The notes beneath the pieces were generated by a model. The model was given only the letters and a program-made list of their open reading frames with translations, did no database searches and had not been told where the DNA came from. A program made the position numbers and the translations under genes. A stretch of 64,000 nt of DNA from positions 186,001 through 250,000 of the forward strand of contig CAXKVR010000128.1 in the NCBI GenBank assembly GCA_964058845.1, in the 5' to 3' direction. Position 1 is the first letter of the stretch. Each line of letters opens with the position of its first letter. Shown here piece after piece: positions 35,201 to 47,013 of this stretch. This DNA is from Carex sylvatica (taxonomy: Eukaryota > Streptophyta > Magnoliopsida > Poales > Cyperaceae).

Positions 35201-35205
35201 TGATC

Positions 35206-36553
35206 TAGTACCCATTAGTGGTTTGACACCACCCGCCTAGGACAGCCCGTGCCTGGTCCGCCCGTGCCCTATGCCTGCAGTATCCGTGTCCGAGCCCGGG
35301 TATTGGACAGGTAAACGGGTACACAAGTAGGGGTATAAAACGGGCAGGGCACGTCGTTGCGGGAAAAAACCCGACAATACCCGAACCAGTTTACCCATAC
35401 CCAAATACTTACGTGCCCGTGCCCGTGAACCCGTGTGCCCGTGCTCGTGCCCACACCCGTATACCCGTGTATCCGTATCCGTACCCGTACCCGTTTTTTT
35501 TTTTTCAAAATTTTCCCTCCAGTTTTTTATTCTGTTTTTTAATTTATGATTTTTTTATTTCTGTTTTTTAATTTCTATTTTTTAAATTCTGTTTTTATTT
35601 CTATTTTTTTAATTCAGTTTTTTAAATTCAGTTTTTTAAATTCAGTTTTTTAATTTTTGTTTTTTTAATTTTTTTTAAAATTTTTAAATTTCTGTTTTTT
35701 AAATTATGTTTTTTAATTTTTGTTTTTAAATTTCTGTTTTTAAATTTTTTTTTTAATTCTGTTTTTATTTCTGTTTTTTAATTTCTGTTTTTAAAATTTT
35801 GTTTTTTAATTTATTATTTTAAAGTTTTTTATTTAATTATATTTTTTATTTATATTTTATTTAACCTTTTAAAAATAAATGAACGTTTAGAAAATATATT
35901 ATCAATTTAAAATGAATGTTTAGAAAATATATTATCAATTTAAAATGAACGTTTAGAAAATATATTATCAATTTAAAATGTAAACTAAAAATTTCGAGAT
36001 ATAAATAAATTATGAAACTATATAATTACAATGAAAATTTAAAAATAAAATAAAATAACTCGTGTAAAGAAATAAATAAATACATTTGTACTTAGCCGAA
36101 TAAACATACAAATTTTTGTAAGAATAATTTTTATATATAAGTTATAAATTTTATTTATTTAGGAATTATAAAGACGTGACTTGATAATTTTATGTATATA
36201 TATACACACTATTTGATATTGAACTATTCTGATTTTAAAAGTCGAATTATAAACACGTAATAATATTCGTACAACACCGTAAAAAAACAGAAAAAAAAAA
36301 CGAACCCCCCCTACCTGGATTGCCCGACTCCCCTACTCAGACCGCCCTGCTCCCCTCGGATTCAACGGGCACAGATATAAGATGGACAAGACACGGTTTT
36401 TTAAAAAAAATCATCATGCCCGGCTTGTAGTACCATCTACCCGTAATACCCGTGTCCGTGCCCGTGCCTAATCCCTACCCGTGTCCGTACTCGTGCCCGT
36501 GCCCGTACCCATGTATGCCCAGTGCGCCCTGTAAGAGCAATACTCTAGTACCC
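35206..36553. repeat. CCCGTG-rich repeat region with T-rich centre
   Basis: Both ends (about 35215-35490 and 36300-36535) are made of CCCGTGCCCGTACCC-like words in the same orientation, separated by a (GTTTTTTAATTTCT)-type low-complexity tract (35510-35850) and a 33-bp tandem repeat. The 12-bp phrase TCTAGTACCCAT occurs at both boundaries (35203-35214 and 36542-36553). It is probably a decayed transposon of unknown class. The ORF at 35269-35508 is repeat-driven. Confidence 0.5.
35878..35979. repeat. 33-bp tandem repeat, three copies
   Basis: The unit GTTTAGAAAATATATTATCA plus AATTTAAAATGAAC recurs with a 33-bp period at 35881, 35914 and 35947. Confidence 0.9.
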
Positions 36554-37320
36554 ATGAAAGCTACTTATTTTGACCCGACTCATCATATGCCATGTCCAGC
36601 TGATATAAATGTCCAGCTGTGATTATTGTGCAGTTTCGAACTTTTGATCGATGATCTTTACGAAATTTTTTTATAAACTATCATTAAAAATAATATGAAA
36701 TCAATATGATTACTATTTTTTTCAGATTGAAATGGCAATTCAATCCGAGTTATTTTTACAAGTTTTATAACATCATTTTTTTTTAAAATATGTGAAAACG
36801 GCTGTGATTGAAATGACAATTCGTTCCGGAAAAAAAATACTTCTGATTGAAATGACATCTCGATTCTTATAATTTTTGTAAAAAAAAGAAATCAAGTTGA
36901 TTTGATAAAATATATTTTTTACTTATGGTTTCTAAAAAAATCGATCTTTTCAACTAGTAAATAACGCGAGCTGAGAGATATGCCACACACAAATTATCAT
37001 TAGATGTGGGACGCTCTTCGGTTGCTCCAATCTAATGATTTTTTTTTATTATAAATTTAATTTTACACATAGTTCTTGATTACCAAATTACCAAAAGAAA
37101 ATTTTCTGCGGTAATTTTCGCAATCAAATTTGGAAGCATGACTGTAATTTCAATAAGTTAATTTATATCGTTTGAGTTAACTCAAAATTCCAATTTGAAT
37201 CCAAATTATTCCAGATAATTGATACGAAATTTAAAATTGCTCACATATTAATTATTAATTTGTCCCAATAAATTTTAATCAGATCAAAATTATTAATTTG
37301 TCTAAATTATTCAGCCGACT
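36554..37320. other. AT-rich intergenic stretch
   Basis: The first 60 bp (GACCCGACTCATCATATGCC) resemble the start of block R copies 3 and 4, so a fifth truncated copy may begin here. Nothing else recognised. Confidence 0.35.
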
Positions 37321-37325
37321 CATCA

Positions 37326-37796
37326 TGAGTAGAGGTGGCAAAAAAGACGTAGCTCGTGACTCGATCGTAACTCGCACTTGACTCATTCGTTAACAGCTCA
37401 CTCGTTATTGAATCGAGCTGTTAATGAGCCAGCTCGCTACTAACTTGGTCCAGAATTAATGAGTTCAAATTGTGGTCTAACTTGCTCGCCATCTCGCAAC
37501 CTAGCTCAGCTAGCATTAATTTGTGAATTTGTATGAATTTGTGTGCATTTTATACAGTCTACCTTCGTTCAGCTCTATTCAAAAAGTTTGTAGAATTTAT
37601 TTTCTCCTTAAAATAAGATCTAGTCAGACTAAGTGAGCCAAATCACGAGTTAGGTCGGACTGACTTGTCACAATTTCAGGCTAAGGTTTTTAACTTGAAT
37701 GTCCTAGATCTAATTTGCTTGGCTGTAGCTCGGTTCAGAATTAACAAGTTGAGCTAGTTAGGACTAACTCGGACCGAGCCACTTGATTGACACCTC
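37326..37796. mobile_element. hAT-like MITE with AGAGGTGGCAA ends
   Basis: Ends AGAGGTGGCAAAAAAG and TTGATTGACACCTCT are imperfect inverted repeats of the kind seen in plant hAT elements. The interior repeats ACTCG and GAGCTCG-like words. No certain 8-bp duplication. Confidence 0.5.
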
Positions 37797-38314
37797 TTTG
37801 AGCAAACTCAAAATTTGCGTAAAATACGGACCCCCACTATCGAACAATTCATCTGTGTTGAGATTCTTGCATAAAAAAATATAACAGTCTGATTTTAAAT
37901 AATAAAATTATGCTCTCCTATTTAGAGAGCAACGGAGTCAGATCTCTATCATCCTGAGTTTAATTGAATCTGACACTGACATAATTTATTGCTTATAAAT
38001 AAATTCACCATTGTCCCACAACATCTGCCCCTTCTAAGTCTTAAATAGGTCCACGTGGTGAAAACCAACAAGGACCAAACCCCAAAAATCAGGCTCAGAT
38101 TATCATCCGTCTGATCATCACATGATCCGTACCGTGATGAGATTGACGGTTAAAATTCACCGGACAATTGTCCTGTAAAGAGAGTGAATGTGATGTTATA
38201 ATAAAAAGTCAACGGATCTCTTCCCGTACTCCAAAAATTATGTCTGTTTGACTGCCATTCATCTACGTCTCTACGACATGTTGTTTAGGTTGTCTGTGTT
38301 GGCTCTTAATTAGT
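37797..38314. other. Intergenic stretch
   Basis: No gene or clear repeat seen. Confidence 0.35.
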
Positions 38315-38647
38315 ACGGGTGTCATAGGATACGATGCGGGTCGAGTTAGAGATATTTTTTATATCTGTATCTATTGACAACGAAAATAATATTTATCTTT
38401 AGTTGTTTTCTTTAATACAGTACGGATAAAAATGTGTCGATTAGTATTTTTAATAAAATATTTTTTAAAATAAGAAAAAAAAAATAATGAATACAACTAT
38501 TTTGTATTATGAAATTTAGTAAAATACAAAATTATTTTATAAGATAATAGATAAGATAATAAAATAAATGTTTTCTCTATCCGCACTCGTCTTTCGAATA
38601 TGATACAGATCGAATAAACGGATAAAAGGGTGTCATTGACACCCCTA
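38315..38647. mobile_element. hAT-like MITE with GGGTGTCA ends
   Basis: ACGGGTGTCATAGGATACGA at the left and GGGTGTCATTGACACCCCTAG at the right give imperfect inverted ends. The interior carries ATCCGT and GATACAGATCG words common in these elements. Target duplication not resolved. Confidence 0.45.
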
Positions 38648-39679
38648 GACCTTGGCAAAATAAAATTATTCATTTTTTTTAGATATGAATCAAGATCATA
38701 TTAATTGTTGTAAATATGTGTAATTTACTTGAACTTGCCAGAGATTATTATGCTAAAATGTATAATTTTAAGTAATAATCTTTAACAATATCAGAAACAT
38801 GACACGTCAGTACGTCACGGATGGGAAATAATTTAATAATGACAAGATTTCAAAGATTCTCTGATCAGCAAGTTTCATGAGAAATTAATATCTTATGCAA
38901 TGTAGGACAAATTCAGCCATCTCATTATTTAATCATATTTTTTGAAGTAAAGGAGAAAATCAATTTAATTATGAAAAAGCGTAAATTATAACACTCACAT
39001 GAGAAAAAAAATATAACAAGAAACTAAGCAAATTCTCATAATTCACATAATAATAAAAAATGCAGACAATAAATAGAGGAAAGACTAATTATGTGCAAAT
39101 TAAAGTAAAGTGTCATGAGCATTTTATTATTTCAATATATTCTAGATGAAACCTAACCTAATTTTCAAGTCAAACTATTCAGATGGCCACATTAGAACCG
39201 AAAGTTTGCAACTAATATAAACGAAAAATAAAACAAAAAGAATGTAGGAATGTGTTACCTCAAAAACAATATATGATGACCAACAAAAAAAATTCAAAAG
39301 GCTCCAAAAATGTATAAAATAAAAAAGAAATCATAATGACTTTTTGTCAATTAACAAGAATATATGATGGAGTTAGGAGGAGCGCACTACAATGACCAAA
39401 TAGCCGTTTTGTGGGCCCCACATTGAGAATCATACTGTCCCAAAAAAAAAAAAAAAAAAAAAAAAACTAATAGACCACTCATGTTTCATTTTGCTTTTTC
39501 CAAATTGTAGACATGACAAAGGGTTTCCTATGGTGCTATATTTTCACCTTGCTCCAAATATTGCACCACCAATAAAAAAAAAAAAAACCAAAACCTAAAA
39601 AAATGGAAAAAAAAATGGGAAAAAAGAAAAAGAAAAGAAAAGTAAAGCATATTGGATAGCCATTTAGTTTAGATTTCAC
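38648..39679. other. 3' flank of the small minus-strand gene
   Basis: AT-rich with A runs (about 39440-39465 and 39570-39640). No exon recognised. Confidence 0.4.
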
Positions 39680-40105
39680 CTAAAAATGAAAAATCTTTTT
39701 CCATCGCTTGAATGATTTTTTCTTCTTTCCTTCAATATTATTACATTCTCTTGCTTCATAATTCTTGTCCAAATCATGTTCTTGCACAAAATCTCCATTT
39801 CCAACCACACCATTTCCGACGTCGTCTTCCAGCCTCCAATAAGCCTTTCTCGTAGAAAAAGCTCGACGCATCATGTTTTTCAAATCATAATTGTTTTGCC
39901 CGAACCGTTGCGAGGTGGTCGAGTGGTTCCTTCTGAACACAAAATTCTCAGTTTTCATGTTGGGATCTGTTGGAGGGATAAAATTGTCCAGGTTGTGATT
40001 TGAATTTGAATTTGAATCCTTTTCTTGACATTCTTCTTCGGTTTTTGAAGAGGTTTGTATTGTGTGGTTGTCATTGTTTTCTCTAAACTTGGAATAGCCA
40101 TTCAT
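39680..40105 (-). CDS. Small plant protein with MRRAFS and basic C-terminal motif
   Basis: A single-exon 141-residue ORF with normal codon and residue use. The N-terminal half is polar and low complexity (SNSNSNHNLDN). A conserved-looking MRRAFSTRK occurs at 79-87, and the protein ends in a very basic amphipathic segment, KKKKSFKRWKKIF (127-139). The RRAFS..KKKK..K..KKIF layout resembles small uncharacterised land-plant proteins of 70-150 residues; function is unknown. No signal peptide or membrane segment. The ATG at 40103-40105 is preceded on the minus strand by a CT-rich leader (TCTCTCTC words 40140-40215) and an AATATTTAAAC TATA-like region about 130 bp upstream. The opposite-strand ORF is a shadow. 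Confidence 0.72.
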   Translation of the reverse strand: MNGYSKFRENNDNHTIQTSSKTEEECQEKDSNSNSNHNLDNFIPPTDPNMKTENFVFRRNHSTTSQRFGQNNYDLKNMMRRAFSTRKAYWRLEDDVGNGVVGNGDFVQEHDLDKNYEARECNNIEGKKKKSFKRWKKIFHF

Positions 40106-41510
40106 GGCTAATTTGTGTGTCTGGAGGGGAGAATTGAAAGAGGCGGTTTAGAGAGAGAAAGAGGGATCTAGAAAAGAATCAATGTTGAATGAGAGATTAT
40201 TTTGAGAGAGAGGGGTACCATGTTTTGAATATTTAAACTCTATTTGCTGGAGTGGAGCAGACAGCCAAAATTTAATTAATAAAAAATAATATTTTATTTG
40301 TTAAAATCTATATTGACTTACAAGTTATGCAAAGTGGTCCCCTCTTTGAAAAAGAAGTTTGTAAAATAATATTAATATGTTATTAAGTGCATATATACCT
40401 TTGCAAGATCAGCAATTGTATTTCTTCTAAGCATTTAAAAAAAAATTGCAAGTGACCTCAAGTGCCCCAAAGAAAGTGATAAAATGACCTTGAAAAAAAG
40501 TTGAACCAGTTCAAGACGGATGAAATTCAGAAATTTTCTTTAGGAACTAATTTATAGTGATAATAATTCACGTCTCCTCTATGCTAGCCAGAGTAGTAAT
40601 ATTTAGTCTATTCGGCTAAATATTCGGTTGCAATCCGAATAGAAAATCTATATTCGGTTTAGAGCATATTACCGGTTTAAATTGCATTAACAGTGATTAA
40701 AAATATCAGTTTATAGTGTATTAACAGTGATAAAAATATCAGTTTAGAGTATATTAATAGTAATTTATACCACATATTACCGATTTAGAGTACATTAACA
40801 GTGATAAAAATACCGGTTTGGAGTATATTAACAGTGATTTATACCACATATTACCGTATACTTGTTTATATATATATATATATATAAATTCTCATTTAAA
40901 ATCCGTATATATAAGTCCGCATAAAAATCTGCATATGCAATCGCATATAGCTTTTCGTATACCGCATATAAACCGAATATTAAAACACTGGTGCTAGCTA
41001 ACATTATAATATTTTTTTGGACAACAAGTATTTTTTTTTATTAAAGAGCTCTGGTACATTCGGGATCTTTTAGATGCCATTTTAAGAGTAGATGTGTCTT
41101 TTCATGGAGAGATGAGACTCATTCCACTGAGTAAATCTGCAATTTTTTTAAACAATTGTTTGGTAGGATAAATTTTTGTTGCAGCATTTAATTACATATA
41201 TAACATTTTATTCTAGTTAGAGTATTTAGTGGCAAAGGTTTAAATAGCGTTTATCACGACATAGTGGAATGACTAAAAAAATTGGTGTTATGTCCATATA
41301 GCCTAGCTTTTATTATCCAAAAACACTATAGCGCTAATTAGAACCTTATTTAGTGGTAAATAAAAGGTACGATAATGGTAAGTAATGATAACTTCCTTCT
41401 TTTTTATTACCTTTAATCATCTATGTTTTATTGATTTTTATAATATTAATTTACTTCATTTAAAAAATGGAGCATCTCATGTTATTGTTACATTATGGTT
41501 ACATAATTCA
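40106..41510. other. Intergenic stretch with tandem-like repeat
   Basis: No gene. At 40660-40860 the words TTACCGGTTT, ATTAACAGTGAT and TTTATACCACATATTACCG recur irregularly, followed by a (TA)n tract. The segment 40610-40990 begins and ends with CCGAATA-type words and may be a decayed MITE. Confidence 0.4.
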
Positions 41511-41519
41511 AATTAAATA

Positions 41520-42271
41520 CGGAGAATTTCATATATACCACTTAAAAACTGTGAAATTATGTATTTATCATTCAAATTTTTGTAATTACATATTTATCAT
41601 CTAAAAATCTAATAACTCTCATATTTATTCAATATAACTTTATTATATATCAAATATACCCAAAAATCAGATTAATTATGTTCAATTTTCTTAAAACTAT
41701 AATTAATCAATGATTAACTTAGCATCCTCTCTTTCTTTCTTTAGAACCATTCTTCTTTATATCCAATATAAAAAATTAAAAACAAATATTTTAAACTGAG
41801 TCAGTAACAAAACACATATTCTCAAACTCAATTACTACTTTGATAACGGGTTGCGATATCAGTATCGAATTCAGTACGAGTTATTTTGTTAGAAAAGCTG
41901 AAGTTGTTACATTGTTTTTAGACGATCAAGTTGGAGTTAAAATCCTTATATCCGAGCCTGCTGCCCCTTTTCTCCGAGTTTAAACGGGAGAGATGAGTTG
42001 AGGAGAGAGTTTCAGTAAAAATGAGAAGTTACGTCAAAAAAGACATGAGAGAAATTTGTGCACATAAGAGAAATGAGCAGAGAAGGAGAAGAGACTAAAT
42101 AACTTATTAATTATATTTTATATAATCTTAAACTTATTTAATCTCATTTTTTTATTAATTAGATAAATATGCGAGTTATTATAATTTTAGATGGTAAATA
42201 CATAATTATAGAAATTTGGATGGTAAATACGTAATTTCATAGTTGTTGAGTGGTATATATGAAATTCTCCC
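41520..42271. mobile_element. Long-TIR MITE, 752 bp
   Basis: Ends CGGAGAATTTCATATATACC and GGTATATATGAAATTCTCCC are inverted copies and the arms continue inward (TTTATCAT / ATGGTAAATA words). It is flanked by the perfect 9-bp duplication AATTAAATA (41511-41519 and 42272-42280). Same family as 33458-34133. No open frame recognised inside. Confidence 0.92.
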
Positions 42272-42280
42272 AATTAAATA

Positions 42281-44052
42281 ACATAATTACATATCTTGCT
42301 GAGGTTACCAAAAATCACTCTATTAAATTCGAATCGAGCAACCTGCTATAAACTTGCATCTCCCATTAAAAAAATTACAAGTTTTATTAATATAACTGCA
42401 AGTTGAACTTATAACCCGGAGGCAAAGAAAGTTTGCGTGGGTCATATTGCAAATGACACTCGAATATAAAAAAGCACAAATAATAAATGAGAATAAAGAA
42501 ACACTAACAAAGAGAGATTGTGTGGTCTGATTAGATACATCTAGAAGTGTGACAAATGAAAGAGAAACCCAAATAAAAAGAGAAAAAAAACTTTGGTGAT
42601 TTGAAACGAATGCATAAAAAAATAAAAAAATGATAAACAAAAAGATCTAGAATTGATTAGCATATTCCCTTTAAATGTTTTGTGCCACATCAATACAATA
42701 CCGTGTATTATGGCATGGCAATTGAGGTTATACCCTGCCATCACTGTTGTAACTTTGCGTCAAAATACAACACCGTGTTATGTCATAAGATACTAAAATA
42801 TTACAATTTTTAAACAATAAAAAACAAAATAAATAAATAATATTTACTTGCCCCCAACAAGAAGCAGATGCAAACTTGAAACAATAAAAGCCCAGAAAAC
42901 TGAAAGGCCCATTATTTATTGTTAGGTAATAAAGCCCATGGGCCTCCTATTATTTAATTTGATACACAGCTGGAGCGTAATAAGTGGAATAAGGTGTTTA
43001 GTCTTAAGTTAAGCACCCAATTCTGGTTTAATTAATTAGGCCCTTCTAATTAGGTATAAGTCTAAAGTTAGGCCTACTAACTTAAGTCACCTAGATGGGT
43101 GGTTTAAGTTTAGGTCGCATTTAGACCTAACACTTGCAATTTTGATTTTTTATTGATATATTTTTTCACACCAACCTCTCTTGAACAAGCTAATAATATT
43201 TTTATAAATTAAATTTCAGATATTATGAATTGATTTTGAGAATATTGATAAATTTTTTTTGTTATAGTTGATAATTTTGATTCTCTTCATTTTATTTTGT
43301 TATCTGCAATAAGTGCAATCAAATAATTTTTTGGTATGTTTTCTACTTGTTAGGAGCAATTTGATTGTTAATGTACATCTATTTTTTAATTTGATTGTCA
43401 ATTTATATCAAAATTATGTGTTGGTATCTTTAAATTTTAGTTAGAATATTTTGTTTCTCATATTATGTAATGTTATATTTAATTTGTTTATTCTATTTTA
43501 AATTTATTTATAATTAAAATTGCATGTAAGGGAGAAAAAAATCAATTTAAATTCTAAATTCTAAACAAATAATATATAGCTCAAGTCATGACTTAATTTT
43601 AAACATGAATCAAACATGAATAACTTAAAACAGACTCAAATAATATTTAGATCTTGAGTGGGGACTAATTTGGGTCTCAATTTGAATTCGATGAGTTTTA
43701 TGTCCGTCCGATCTGTTTTAAAATCCGTACATACTATTTCAATAAATGTGCGTGACAGCTCTAATATTTGTACTTACGAATCTTAGAGCACATCGAACCA
43801 ACACAGAGTCACAGAACCCATTGGACTCTTGGTTCCCCTCCTTGGTCCTTAGGCCTCAATCAAACAGCACAGATAAGAAATACAAACCGGACTGGACCAG
43901 AGAGACTGAGCCAAACCGGACTAAACCTCTCCGATTCTGAACCCAGCTGCTCTCGTCTCTCTCTCTCTCTACTCGCACCGCCGCTGTCGACCGCACCAGA
44001 ATCCTAATTGTGTACAATAATTTCTGGATTTCAGTTTCGTTAGTAGTAGGAG
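42281..44052. other. Upstream region of KTI12
   Basis: No further gene. The last 120 bp before the KTI12 start codon are CT-rich (CTCGTCTCTCTCTCTCTCTA, about 43952-43972) and GC-richer, as expected of a plant 5'UTR. The overlapping ORFs at 43746-44098 are shadows of this leader. Confidence 0.4.
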
Positions 44053-47013
44053 ATGGCGCTGGTGGTGATGTGCGGACAGCCGTGCAGTGGCAAATCAACG
44101 GCTGTGATCCGCCTCGCCGACGCTCTCCAGTCAGCGTGCTCCACTGAAGGGGACCAGCGACTCGCTGTCAGGGTCATCGATGAGTCTTCTCTCCACCTCG
44201 GCCGCAACCAGAGCTACGTTGGTAAGTGTTTTTCTATTTTAACCTTGTTTTTTTAATATTTACAAATGAGTCCTTTCTTTTTCTTGAATAATAATTTTCT
44301 TTTGGCAGATATGGTAGTCGAGAAGAATTTGAGAGGCGTGCTAAGATCTGAAGTTGATCGATCTCTGTCGAAGGATTCTATTATTATTGTTGATTCTCTT
44401 AATAATATTAAGGTTTTAATCTCATATATACAAACACAAACATGATCAACAATTTCTTACTTATTTCCTCTTTTGTGATGGAAGATGGTAGCTATTGATT
44501 GATAGAGCTAAGTTAGTACACTGTGATGTATATTTTTTGTTTTGGTTTATGTAGGGATATAGATATGAGTTATGGTGCCTTGCAAGAGCTTCTGGTATCA
44601 GATACTGTGTGGTAACTAATTTGCTCGATTTCAATTTAACATATATCTTTGTCTTAAAAAACGAAGTGATTTGCATTTATAACGGATATTTGTTCTTGTT
44701 TTGTTTATTCAGGTGTTTTGTGATACAGATGTGCACCAATGTAGGGAGTGGAATGAGAAGAGAAGAGAAATCGGAGAACCGGCATATGAAACTAATATGT
44801 AAATTGCAATTTCTGTTTCTTGTCCTTCTATTTCGTACATTATTTTTTTCTGGGTTGAAATAAAATCGTCATTTTTGTATTGAACAACAGCTTTGAAGAC
44901 CTGGTTCGGAGATTCGAGAAACCTGATAGCCGCAACCGTTGGGATTCTCCCCTTTTTGAACTTTTTCCTTCTAGAGGTTTCTGATTTCTATTTCCTTTCT
45001 AAAATAATGTTTGAGTGAGGCTATGGTACTATGCATAGTGCATATTGGTTCGTACTATGAACCAATATCTTCATTTTCAATGTCCAAACAATCGATCTTA
45101 ACTGTCATGATCTCCATATGAAAATGTACTTGTAGATCAATTTTTATATATTTTTTTAATTTTTTTAAGATAGTTAGAAAATCACTTGATCTAAGGATTC
45201 TAGACCATTTAAAAGTAATGATTTTCTACCTATCTTTAGAAATGGTAAAAAAATTCTCAAAAAAATGTAAAATCTAGTATGCAAGTATATTTTTGTATGG
45301 AAATTATGTTGAACGGTTCAGATCGACTAATTGAACTTTGAAAACAAATTTATTGATCCGTATTATGGACCAATCTGCGCTATGCATAGTACCATAGTCC
45401 ATAGCTTCACTCATAATGTTTACTTAGGTTGCATTTTACCTGATACCAGCTTCAGCTTGGTACTGGCCATCCATAAAAACTTCCTCACGTTTATAATTAT
45501 TTTTCTTTTTGTACTTCAAAACAACATTTGTGTTGTCTTAATTTTTGCAACGTATGCAGATGATATTGAAAAATCATCAACTGTAATAGAAGAGGCGGTA
45601 TCATATCTGACAAAGAAGGTGGATTCCAAGACGAGGGATGTTAGAGTTCTCCAGCCTACTATTGCTACACAAACTGTAACATTTTTTTTTATGTCCATAT
45701 GTAATTTTGCAAAAGTTAATGGTTTGAGTTTGCTAATTTTACAATTACTTGTTATTTTAGGCAGTGAAATCTGAGGCTAACACCTTGTACGAAATGGACA
45801 AGGCTACTCAGGTACTGGAATGCAAAATTTGCAAATAATATGGTGAAGTAGATTTCTCAAATGTAAAGAGCACTCAACTGATTATAATTCATCTCTTGTA
45901 GGAGATTATAAATGCAATTTTTGAAGCCCAGTCTTCCAATTTTGGAGCTGCCATCGATAAAGTTACAATTGGGCCTGGTTTACCAACAATATCCTTTCTT
46001 TTCTCATTGTTGATTTTAGCATTGAGCTTTTATTTTTTTCCTAAGTGTGAATTACATTTTGTACCTTTCAGTTTGTGGGTATTATTGAAACCGCATAAGG
46101 CTGTTGTTGGTTGTAGAACCTTAGGTGATCTAGCACAATATAAAAATTTGGAGTGAGGCTATGGTATTATGCATAGCGCGTATTGGTCCGTACTATGGAT
46201 TAATATTTTTGTTTTTAAAGTTCAAATAGTCAATCTGAACCATTCAACATGATCTCTGTATGGAATTATACTTGAAGACTTAATTTTACATTTTGTAGAA
46301 TATTTTACTATATTTTTAGATAGGTAGAAAATCACTACTTTTGAATGGCCTAGAATTCTTAAATCAAGTGATTTTCTACCTACCTAAAAAAATAGTAAAG
46401 AAGTTTGTAAAAAATGTAAAATTTGATCTACAAGTACATTTTCATATGGAGATCATGTTGAATGGTTCTGATCAACTATTTTGACTTTGAAAACGGAGAT
46501 ATTAATCCATAGTACAGACCAATCCGTGATGCACATAGTACCATAGCCTGACCCTAAAAGTTAGTATAATTTCTTTAGGTAGAATCCTTTTGTGCAATTT
46601 TTTGGAGCTGATCAGAATTCGTTCATGCACTTGAGGTCTTGTTGTCGATAATGTATTGATGCATTTGCAATTTGAATTTTCATCCACTTCCTTTTTTTGA
46701 TAAAAAAATAACATTAACAGCCCTAAAAGAAACTGCAGTATTTGTCTATCAAAAATTCAACTACCAATTTATTCTGTCCAGGGAAATCTCCTCTTAAGGT
46801 GATGTGTTGTATATGTTAACTTCCTTGACAAATCAGTTTTTTCACATAAATATTGCGAGAGCAGTGGGATTGCCGGAGTTAAGAAGCCTGAGAAGAACGT
46901 TTATAAAACTAGCAGGACAGTACAGTCTAAGTGGGCCACCTCCTCCCACTGACAGTGTCAGTGCCAGACGCATGTTTATTGACTACTTGAACCGTGAATT
47001 TGCATCTTTTTAG
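44053..47013 (+). CDS. DRL1: KTI12/DRL1 Elongator-associated P-loop protein, nine exons
   Basis: Predicted 307 residues, close to plant KTI12 proteins (about 300). Exons: 44053-44221, 44309-44412, 44555-44611, 44713-44798, 44891-44976, 45560-45675, 45761-45811, 45902-45988, 46846-47013; total 924 nt with a continuous frame. Walker A GQPCSGKS is at 8-15 and a Walker B-like IIIVDSLN at 81-88. GYRYELWCLARASGIRYC and RFEKPDSRNRWDSPLFEL follow, and the end VGLPELRSLRRTF ... SGPPPPT ... FIDYLNREF matches DRL1. Family knowledge: KTI12 works with the Elongator complex in wobble-uridine tRNA modification, and DRL1 mutants have meristem and leaf defects. Introns 1-7 are GT-AG; intron 8 (45989-46845) is AT-AC. 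Introns 5 and 8 each carry a related MITE. Confidence 0.93.
45013..45412. mobile_element. MULE-type MITE in KTI12 intron 5
   Basis: 400-bp inverted repeat with ends GAGTGAGGCTATGGTACTAT and CATAGCTTCACTC, flanked by the perfect 9-bp duplication ATAATGTTT (45004-45012 and 45413-45421). The left outer segment ATGCATAGTGCATATTGG is a nested palindrome. It lies wholly inside the intron. Confidence 0.93.
45989..46845 (+). other. U12-type AT-AC intron 8 of KTI12
   Basis: The donor is ATATCCTTT (45989-45997), an exact match to the U12 5' splice consensus. The intron ends TTTTCAC (AC at 46844-46845). A perfect U12 branch-site motif, TTCCTTGAC, lies at 46821-46829 with its branch A about 17 nt before the acceptor. 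Joining exon 8 (...GLPT) to exon 9 (INIARAVGLPEL) restores the conserved reading in phase 0. No GT-AG alternative fits the protein. Confidence 0.9.
46151..46554. mobile_element. MULE-type MITE in KTI12 intron 8
   Basis: About 404 bp, ends GAGTGAGGCTATGGTATTAT and ACCATAGCCTGACCC, same family as the intron-5 element. The flanking 9-mers TAAAAATTT and TAAAAGTTA are only partly alike, so this copy is older or its ends have drifted. It does not disturb the U12 donor or branch site. Confidence 0.8.

Noticed and set aside
35269..35508. 79-codon ORF rich in RVRVRI and TGTR words
   Set aside because: Driven by the CCCGTG repeat.
43746..44098. Overlapping ORFs upstream of KTI12
   Set aside because: Shadows of the 5' leader and first exon; no family resemblance.
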